Origin: an uncultured Phaeodactylibacter sp.
GTDB lineage: Bacteria; Bacteroidota; Bacteroidia; Chitinophagales; Saprospiraceae
Direction of reading: 5' to 3'
Assembly: GCA_913062745.1 (NCBI GenBank)
Contig: CAJXXJ010000125.1
Coordinates: 1 to 8,644, forward strand
Length of the DNA: 8,644 nucleotides
Below, piece by piece: positions 1 to 4,374 of this stretch. How positions within the stretch are numbered: the stretch's first letter is position 1; each line of letters opens with the position of its first letter. Both the position numbers and the translations under genes were made by a program. Below the pieces are notes generated by a model that saw only the letters and a program-made list of their open reading frames with translations, was not told where the DNA came from and searched no databases.

Positions 1-93
1 CAAAGCTGCGCTGAAGCAGTGAGGCAAAGGTACGACAAAAGGCGCAGCAGCCGAAGCAGGATACTAAATACAGGCAGGTGGACGTAAGGCGGG

Positions 94-141
94 AAAAGAA
101 AAATAATCAGCGAAGCAGATGTGCACCTGCTCCACTGATTA
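94..141 (-). terminator. Intrinsic terminator of the NUMOD4/HNH-like gene
   Basis: Read on the minus strand, the arms TAATCAG (141-135) and CTGATTA (110-104) pair perfectly. Inside them AGCAG (131-127) pairs with CTGCT (118-114) around an 8-nt loop, with a 3x3 internal loop between the two stems. The hairpin is followed directly by TTTTTCTTTT (103-94). It starts about 20 nt after the stop codon of the minus-strand gene ending at 163, where a terminator for that gene is expected. Confidence 0.75.
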
Positions 142-162
142 GTTGTGTAGCTTAGCAATAAT

Positions 163-822
163 TCAATTTCCTTCCTGCGGCAGTTCGAGGCTTTCGTCGT
201 CCATATCGTCATCATCAATAGTGACGTGGGACCATCTTATGCCTTTTTCAATCTTGTAGGCACAGTTTTCTGATACACCGAACTGCTTAGCAATAATTTT
301 CCGCTTGGTCTTGCCCCTTTTCAACAACTTTTTCATCATTCTTACCTGAGTCTCGGTAAGTTTATAGTTCTTGGTCCGGGTAGGGCGGCCTTTGTGGTTT
401 GGATTGTTTTTTTGATATTCTTTCCATTCCTCTTCGGTAGCCCAGATAATGTTTGTCCAGTTATTATTGCTCTTGTCATAGTCTTTGTGCAGAATATACT
501 CTTTCTCTTCAGACTCTCTTTCGACGAAGTTTTCTGCTACAAATCTATGAATGTAAACAATGCCGGTAGATCCATCTCTCAGCTTCTGATTCAACATGAT
601 CAGGCCGCCCCGGGCTTTTGCACCCTTCAGCAAGCGTTCTCTTCCGCTGACTTTGTCGATACTTTTAATTCTCCCGAAGTTGGAGATGGCGTAGTTACAG
701 GTTTTGGTCTCCCGCCCGAAGTTGACAGGCTTCCATTCTTCATTCCAGAAGGTCTTCACGACCTCTGTTGGCTTCTTGACGACAGTATCGCCGGAAGCAG
801 AGTTTTGACTTGATTTTTGCAT
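163..822 (-). CDS. NUMOD4/HNH-like DNA-binding protein with C-terminal helix-turn-helix; nuclease centre looks degenerate
   Basis: The protein has 219 aa. Residues 26-54 fit the NUMOD4 DNA-binding motif (W...W.PV, then YAISNFGRIKS). An HNH-type segment follows: IHRFVAENFV (91-100), then a stretch (109-129) containing LHKDYDKSNN and IIWAT. This parallels the usual V-HR-VA-F and NHIDG-KSNN-NLEWVT pattern of phage-type homing endonucleases. The Asn before the central His is Leu111 here, and the distal Asn/His pair after the WAT motif is not visible, so catalysis is doubtful. Residues 155-197 look like a helix-turn-helix (KLTETQV, then IIAKQFGVSENCAYKIEKG). The tail is acidic (IDDDDMDDESLEL). Family members are intron-, phage- or island-associated nucleases. 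With the lost residues it could act only as a DNA-binding or regulatory protein, which is inference. The gene is visibly AT-richer than the housekeeping genes downstream and stands alone, which suggests transfer. The ATG at 822 has no clear Shine-Dalgarno site. A 7/8 match to TAnnTTTG (TATTTTTC, 885-878) lies upstream. Confidence 0.85.
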   Translation of the reverse strand: MQKSSQNSASGDTVVKKPTEVVKTFWNEEWKPVNFGRETKTCNYAISNFGRIKSIDKVSGRERLLKGAKARGGLIMLNQKLRDGSTGIVYIHRFVAENFVERESEEKEYILHKDYDKSNNNWTNIIWATEEEWKEYQKNNPNHKGRPTRTKNYKLTETQVRMMKKLLKRGKTKRKIIAKQFGVSENCAYKIEKGIRWSHVTIDDDDMDDESLELPQEGN

Positions 823-1243
823 GACGCTCTATTGATGTTAAACCGGGCATTCTGGTCAGGAAACCTACATCAAGGTCGAAAAATATCTGTGAGCGGTAAA
901 GCTCAATAAGGTGGTCGAGATAAATTCAGACATGTAAGCAACCTTCCCGAGCAATAGCTCGGAGGATACCCGATGTTAAAAAACTTTCAGTTTCAATGGT
1001 GTTCATTATTTGGGGTCACTGTTTATCTACCATTTTGCAGTTGAATTTAACATAAGCAAAATGACCACAACTGGGATGCATTTAAGAAAGAATACTTTTA
1101 CTTCAGGTCTTTAATTTGCTTTGCTTGCCGAAAGAAAACAAAAATTCCAATAATATAGAATTTTCAGGTTAAGATATTTACAGCAAATGGATTTAATGTA
1201 CAGGATAGATGGTACTTTTCTTGGTGTAGAAGCAGCTCTTTAG

Positions 1244-1312
1244 AGTCAGGCAGTACCTGACTAGCCGAACTGAACTTACCTGATAGAGATATATACTCAC
1301 GGAATTAATTCC
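1244..1312. repeat. Hairpin and perfect 12-bp palindrome in the AT-rich spacer
   Basis: AGTCAGG (1244-1250) and CCTGACT (1256-1262) form a perfect 7-bp stem with a 5-nt loop. About 40 nt further on, GGAATTAATTCC (1301-1312) is a perfect palindrome. No poly-T follows either of them, so they are not intrinsic terminators. Their role is unknown. Confidence 0.4.
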
Positions 1313-1458
1313 TGATCACAAATATAACAACTTATATCTAATAAATCAAGAGACTACAATGTAAAGACGACCCGAAAATAAATTTATCTCCCAAATGGCG
1401 CTTAACTCGTAAATTATACTACTCTTCCCTTATAAAATTTAATTTTTTATGGCTGCCT

Positions 1459-1706
1459 CGCTAAATGTGATATAGACAATCACCCGCGCCCGGGAATAAA
1501 CAAGAACGAATAAAAAAGATACCTGTGTTACAAAATCCTTTATTCAGTGGGCCTTCGGGCCGCTGTGCCTGACTTTTAGCGCAATAATTTGGTTTGTGCC
1601 TATCGCTGATTAATGTGGTTATACATTTAGCGCATTGGTTATTCCCCTTTTGAAACGCCCGAAAAGGCACTTTTATTTTGACCTTTACTCCTATTGTTGC
1701 GCTAAA
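1459..1706. repeat. Four alternating copies of a TTTAGCGC-core motif forming overlapping inverted repeats
   Basis: The core occurs at 1459-1468 as CGCTAAATGT (minus orientation), at 1575-1584 as TTTAGCGCAA (plus), at 1626-1634 as TTTAGCGCA (plus) and at 1697-1706 as TTGCGCTAAA (minus). Copies 1 and 3 are perfect 10-bp inverted repeats of each other (CGCTAAATGT 1459-1468, ACATTTAGCG 1623-1632). Copies 2 and 4 match over 13 of 14 bases (1575-1588 against 1693-1706). A related 10-mer, TTATTGCGCT, at 2121-2130 is the reverse complement of 1578-1587. Between the cores lie a TTCG-loop hairpin (GGCC/GGCC, 1550-1561) and a CCTTTT/AAAAGG hairpin (1646-1667). The order minus, plus, plus, minus suggests a site for a protein or recombinase, or an intergenic repeat element. 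It does not fit the integron attC consensus. Confidence 0.5.
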
Positions 1707-1726
1707 GGCTTGCAGACCCGGTACAG

Positions 1727-1908
1727 GGAGCCTTTGGCCTCCATCCAACGCAAGAGATTAGCGACAGGCATCGGCACAGGTATGCCGAGCCGCCTGCCTT
1801 AGCAGGGTCAACGGCGGCCAAAGCCTCTGGCAACGGGATACGGGCAGGCACGAAGTCATATTTGGCCCCGATTCCTATTGGGGGTTCCTATCGGAGAAAC
1901 TACTTCGT
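1727..1908. other. Run of consecutive GC-rich hairpins; candidate structured RNA or repeat element
   Basis: Stems seen in order: GGAGCC with GGCCTCC, one bulge (1727-1742); TCGGCA with TGCCGA and a 6-nt loop (1771-1788), flanked by AGGC/GCCT (1766-1769, 1792-1795); CCTGC with GCAGG around a CTTA tetraloop (1793-1806, an alternative to the previous outer pair); GCCA with TGGC (1817-1831); and a nested pair with ACGAAGT/ACTTCGT outside (1850-1856, 1902-1908) and CCGAT/ATCGG inside (1868-1872, 1890-1894). No known RNA family signature was recognised and no promoter or terminator is evident. The strand cannot be decided from the sequence. Confidence 0.35.
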
Positions 1909-2000
1909 CGTCGGTATAGAAAGGTGCTCCAAGTCCTTCGAGTGAAGGGTTGATGTTTTGACACCACCAATTGGCCTCTTCTTCTCCTGCTTACTCACTT

Positions 2001-2015
2001 TTTGTACTGTACAAA
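2001..2015. promoter_or_regulatory. 15-bp palindrome, possible operator
   Basis: TTTGTAC-T-GTACAAA is a perfect 7-1-7 palindrome in noncoding DNA. The length and odd centre fit a binding site for a dimeric regulator. It lies about 350 bp from the next gene and no promoter was recognised beside it, so its target is unknown. Confidence 0.3.
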
Positions 2016-2170
2016 GATTCTTGCGAGGCTCAGCTTCGGCATTACACTATTTTAACCGGAGCATTCATTCCCTTTTGCGGGACAAAATATCCGTTGCCCA
2101 CAGGCAGACGGCCGATATTCTTATTGCGCTTTTTAGCCAAAAACCAAATAACCCGGAAGATATACGCGCA

Positions 2171-2218
2171 CTATATTAACTACCTGGTACCACATGCCAC
2201 TATATCGGGTTAATATAG
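2171..2218. repeat. Perfect 10-bp inverted repeat CTATATTAAC ... GTTAATATAG
   Basis: The arms at 2171-2180 and 2209-2218 are exact reverse complements separated by 28 nt. The spacer contains the 8-bp palindrome TGGTACCA (2185-2192). TATAC (2161-2165) and GTATA (2224-2228) extend the symmetry imperfectly outside. There is no T-run, so it is not an intrinsic terminator. The arms resemble integron-type core sites only superficially, because GTTAATA breaks the GTTRRRY rule. It could be an operator or an element end. Confidence 0.45.
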
Positions 2219-2265
2219 CACCAGTATACGTCAATTTGGATGTAGAGGCCGGGTGATTATGCGCA

Positions 2266-2273
2266 TACATTTG
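2266..2273 (+). promoter_or_regulatory. Putative -7 promoter box (TACATTTG) for the secreted-protein gene
   Basis: TACATTTG matches the Bacteroidota TAnnTTTG -7 element exactly. It would give a leader of roughly 70 nt before the ATG at 2352. No good TTG-type -33 element is seen at the expected distance. Confidence 0.4.
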
Positions 2274-2351
2274 CAGTAACAAAAGTCATTGGAGTTGTCA
2301 CAAAGCTTATTTGGCTTTTGAATGTGCTGAATATACAAAAATGATTGGACT

Positions 2352-2939
2352 ATGAAAAAGTTAATCCCATTCTTCGTACTTCTGCTGTCTGCACAATTTG
2401 CAGGCGCTGCTGATTTGCCCAAAGTAAGTTTTGCCAGCATCCCTGCTGAGCCAAAATTCACTATGAGCGTACAGGACCTCAAGGAAGCCGCTACCGTGCT
2501 GATGCGCGACGATCAGGGCGTGATCCTGTTTGAGGCCACTACGCCGGAAAAAGGCAGCTTCACTAAAACCTTCGACCTGAAGGAACTGCCGATGGGCACC
2601 TACTACGTAAGCGTGCGCACGAGCCTCAGCGAGCGGGTACAGCCTGTGGAAAAGACCCGCCTTGGCATCGAGGTGAACACTTCCCGCAGCCGCGAGTTTT
2701 TCACGCCTACCATTAAGGCGGGCCGTGGCCATGTGGATGTTTCGCTCTTCAATGGCAAAGTCGCCGACGTGGGCATCAGCATCTTTGATAACGACAACCA
2801 CCTGTTGCTGCGCGAAGAGCTGGAAAATGTAGTGCTGGTTGAAAAGCGGTTTTCTACCGAGAAACTGCCTTTTGGCCGATACTACATTGTAGTAGAAGCT
2901 CCGAATAAGACCTACACCAAGGCATTCGACGTACGCTAA
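2352..2939 (+). CDS. Secreted protein with two related beta-sandwich-like units
   Basis: The protein has 195 aa. It begins with a typical signal peptide: KK, then a hydrophobic run (about 4-18) ending AGAA, with cleavage predicted near residue 20. The mature part contains two similar units. The first, around 47-90, ends in KTFDLKELPMGTYYVSV. The second, around 138-182, has RFSTEKLPFGRYYIVV. The alternating hydrophobic pattern and the LP-G-YY turn resemble the DUF3244/type IX sorting-domain kind of beta-sandwich common in Bacteroidota exported proteins, but I cannot assign it to a named family. There is no lipobox Cys, no membrane segment after the signal and no catalytic motif. A structural or adhesive role in the periplasm or at the surface is inference. 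It is a single gene with its own likely promoter (TACATTTG at 2266) and a strong terminator (3064-3096). The ATG at 2352 is chosen because it gives the signal peptide directly. Confidence 0.85.
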   Translation: MKKLIPFFVLLLSAQFAGAADLPKVSFASIPAEPKFTMSVQDLKEAATVLMRDDQGVILFEATTPEKGSFTKTFDLKELPMGTYYVSVRTSLSERVQPVEKTRLGIEVNTSRSREFFTPTIKAGRGHVDVSLFNGKVADVGISIFDNDNHLLLREELENVVLVEKRFSTEKLPFGRYYIVVEAPNKTYTKAFDVR

Positions 2940-2950
2940 TGCAAAACGAC

Positions 2951-3045
2951 GGCACAGCGGCTGCCCGGTAATCCTTCAGGAGCCCCGCTGCCAACAATAA
3001 TTAACCATACAGGGAGCACCTGCACTCGTAAACACTGTAGGTGCT
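2951..3045 (+). other. Two hairpins in the 3' untranslated region before the terminator
   Basis: The first pairs GGC..AGCGG (2951-2960, 2-nt bulge) with CCGCTGCC (2985-2992). The second pairs AGCACCTGCA (3015-3024) with TGTAGGTGCT (3036-3045): ten pairs including one G-U wobble and an 11-nt loop. Neither has a T-run. With the terminator at 3064-3096 they make three successive stem-loops in about 145 nt, which could stabilise the mRNA or be a processed 3'-end small RNA. Confidence 0.4.
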
Positions 3046-3063
3046 GCAACCCTGCGGCCAAAG

Positions 3064-3096
3064 GCCCTGCTGACAAAATCAGCAGGGCTTTTTTTT
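3064..3096 (+). terminator. Strong intrinsic terminator after the secreted-protein gene
   Basis: A perfect 10-bp stem pairs GCCCTGCTGA (3064-3073) with TCAGCAGGGC (3079-3088) around a CAAAA loop, followed by eight T (3089-3096). It ends the transcript of the gene stopping at 2939 and isolates the next gene. Confidence 0.93.
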
Positions 3097-3137
3097 GGAC
3101 CAAGCCGGAGCAGCAAAAGCAACTGTAAACATAGGGC

Positions 3138-3172
3138 GTTGATTTTCAGTTTTATAATAAAGCAAAATCAAC
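3138..3172 (+). promoter_or_regulatory. Inverted repeat around a TATAAT-like box just before the DUF4199-like gene
   Basis: GTTGATTTT (3138-3146) and AAAATCAAC (3164-3172) are exact reverse complements with a 17-nt spacer containing TTTATAATAAAG (3151-3162). The right arm ends 10 nt before the ATG at 3183. The same 12-mer lies upstream of the Nudix gene (6039-6050). It may be a promoter element within an operator, or an RNA hairpin that covers the ribosome-binding region. No TAnnTTTG box was found for this gene. Confidence 0.35.
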
Positions 3173-3182
3173 AGGTAATTTT

Positions 3183-3641
3183 ATGAAAAGCATTGCAATC
3201 AAGTACGGTCTCATCATGCTCGCCGGTTTTATCGGGCTCTTTTTACTCATGCACGAGGTAGCTCAGATACGCAACTACAACCTGCGTATTTTGAATGGCT
3301 TCATTCACATCGGCCTTATTTATGCCGCTATCAATGAATACCGCAAAAAGGTGGTAGAAGCAGACGGCACCTTCCTCTCCGGAGTTGCTATGGGGATGTA
3401 CACCTCTATCATCGCTGTCATTCCGTTTGCCGCCTTCATCAACATATACCTGATCGCAGACGAAGCGTTCATGCAGTACATTGCTTCCAGTATTCCGATC
3501 GGCGAAACCTATTTCAACCCCTTCACAACCAGCATATTTATTGTGGTGGAAGGATTGGCGGTCAGCCTGATTGGCTCTTATATTATGGACCGCGCCCTCG
3601 ACCTGGGCAGATCAGAATCTCCGGTGCCAGAGAATCAATAG
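3183..3641 (+). CDS. DUF4199-like four-helix inner-membrane protein
   Basis: The protein has 152 aa with four predicted membrane segments at about 7-23, 37-51, 68-91 and 113-134. The first intracellular loop is characteristic of DUF4199 proteins: a helix end followed by NEYRKKV, then a short polar turn and G-AMGMYTS leading into the third helix. The family is found mainly in Bacteroidota and has no established biochemical function. The C-terminal tail (about 139-152) is short and polar. It is a single gene, insulated on the left by a terminator at 3064-3096 and on the right by the bidirectional terminator at 3657-3689. From memory, DUF4199 genes often lie near cell-envelope genes, and the convergent UDP-GlcNAc gene nearby would fit, but this is weak evidence. 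Function unknown. Confidence 0.8.
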   Translation: MKSIAIKYGLIMLAGFIGLFLLMHEVAQIRNYNLRILNGFIHIGLIYAAINEYRKKVVEADGTFLSGVAMGMYTSIIAVIPFAAFINIYLIADEAFMQYIASSIPIGETYFNPFTTSIFIVVEGLAVSLIGSYIMDRALDLGRSESPVPENQ

Positions 3642-3656
3642 ATTTGAAGCACTCTG

Positions 3657-3689
3657 AAAAAAGCAGCGTTCGAAAACGCTGCTTTTTTT
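3657..3689. terminator. Bidirectional intrinsic terminator between convergent genes
   Basis: GCAGCGTT (3663-3670) pairs perfectly with AACGCTGC (3675-3682) around a CGAA tetraloop. Six A precede the stem (3657-3662) and seven T follow it (3683-3689), so it works in both directions. It serves the plus-strand gene ending at 3641 and the minus-strand operon ending at 3688. The stop codon of the minus gene (3690-3688) shares bases with the T-run. Confidence 0.9.
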
Positions 3690-4374
3690 ATTTAAGCCCA
3701 CCCGCTTCGCTAAGCAGAATCCAGTTACCATGCACATCAAGGCGCCCCCCGGAGGGAAATACCTTTCTGAAGACTTCTAAATAAAAGCGCTCCGTAGACA
3801 CTTTGTCTTCCTCCTGCCGGTAGAGGCAGTTATACAGCAATATTCCGCCCGGGCTCAGGCGTTCTTTCAGTTTTTCCAAAAAAGACCGTTGCTGAAACGG
3901 CTCCGGAGTGACGTCATCCAAAAAAATATCCATGCAGATCAGGTCAAAGGCTTCTTCTGACTGCAGTACGTAGAAGTAGGCATCGCCGCAGTGCGTGGTG
4001 ATTGGTGAGCTCAGGCCGGAAAGTACATACTTTTGTGCCAGGTATACGACGTTGGGGTCAATCTCAACAGCAGTATAGCGCCAGTCCCGGCCAAACTGTT
4101 TTTCCAGCATGTGCGGCACGCTACCCAGGCCGAGCCCCAGCAGCAGGACTTCGCCGCCCGCTAAGCCATTCAGGTCGAGCTGCCGGAAAGCGTCCCGGAA
4201 GTTGGTATACAGATCCTCGTAGGAATAAATAGCATTGGCAGTGGACAGCTGATAGCGCCCCCGGCTGAGGCTGACGTACAGATGCGGGTTGTACTCGCTC
4301 GGCGCACTTTCTATATGAAGCTCCCACAGATAGGACAGCCACCTCTTCCAGCGGGCTTGCTTTACGCTGCTCAT
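3688..4374 (-). CDS. Spermidine synthase-like (class I SAM-methyltransferase fold) protein
   Basis: The protein has 228 aa with a Rossmann-type SAM/decarboxy-SAM binding core. Motif I is VLLLGLGLGSV (77-86 region). The acidic ribose-binding residue follows in AVEIDP (102-107). GDA (130-132) matches the adenine-binding acidic motif, and DLICMDIF (144-151) occupies the place of the catalytic Asp loop of spermidine synthases. The N-terminus (about 20-65) resembles a reduced form of their beta-domain, with V-LSRGRYQL and a YEDLYTNF segment. It is shorter than true SpeE (about 280 aa), and the polyamine-binding residues cannot be confirmed, so a methyltransferase or orphan aminopropyltransferase-like role is equally possible. 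Its ATG overlaps the stop of the preceding GlmU-like gene by 4 nt (ATGA), so the two are co-transcribed and probably translationally coupled. Transcription ends at the bidirectional terminator 3657-3689. Confidence 0.82.
   Translation of the reverse strand: MSSVKQARWKRWLSYLWELHIESAPSEYNPHLYVSLSRGRYQLSTANAIYSYEDLYTNFRDAFRQLDLNGLAGGEVLLLGLGLGSVPHMLEKQFGRDWRYTAVEIDPNVVYLAQKYVLSGLSSPITTHCGDAYFYVLQSEEAFDLICMDIFLDDVTPEPFQQRSFLEKLKERLSPGGILLYNCLYRQEEDKVSTERFYLEVFRKVFPSGGRLDVHGNWILLSEAGGLK

Larger units (their letters stand above)
823..2351. other. Long intergenic region without a convincing protein gene, rich in inverted repeats
   Basis: No reading frame here has protein-like composition or recognisable motifs. 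The longest ones are short, use TTG starts or read through hairpins. Two parts can be told apart. Positions 823 to about 1450 are AT-rich with scattered hairpins: CCGAGC/GCTCGG at 947-962, AGTCAGG/CCTGACT at 1244-1262, and the palindrome GGAATTAATTCC at 1301-1312. Positions about 1459-1950 are GC-richer and densely structured. The last part (1951-2351) holds a 15-bp palindrome, a 10-bp inverted repeat and the promoter region of the next gene. I found no tRNA, rRNA, tmRNA, RNase P RNA or CRISPR signature. A decayed mobile element, an intergenic repeat family or an unrecognised RNA are all possible. Confidence 0.6.

Noticed and set aside
1..90. GCTGCGC (5-11) / GCGCAGC (42-48) inverted repeat at the window edge
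   Set aside because: It is short, with a 30-nt loop, no T-run and unknown context beyond the edge. It is not enough to call a feature.
394..813. A 139-codon plus-strand frame
   Set aside because: It is antisense to the NUMOD4/HNH-like gene, whose motifs are clear.
1461..1748. A 95-codon minus-strand frame in the repeat region
   Set aside because: It reads through the inverted repeats and the TTCG hairpin, has no recognisable motif, and its repeated NYCAKSQ/NNQCAKC pieces come from the TTTAGCGC repeats.
823..1950. HEARO/omega-RNA for the HNH-like protein, or a group II intron fragment
   Set aside because: The protein lacks the RuvC-like parts of IscB, the structured segment is far from the gene, and no domain V-like hairpin was found.
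1958..2213. Two overlapping short plus-strand frames
   Set aside because: Both need TTG starts, overlap each other in different frames, and run through the palindrome and the 10-bp inverted repeat. Composition is not protein-like.
2171..2218. Integron attC site
   Set aside because: The arms are symmetric, but GTTAATA and TATTAAC do not fit the GTTRRRY/RYYYAAC cores, and no cassette gene or integrase is present.
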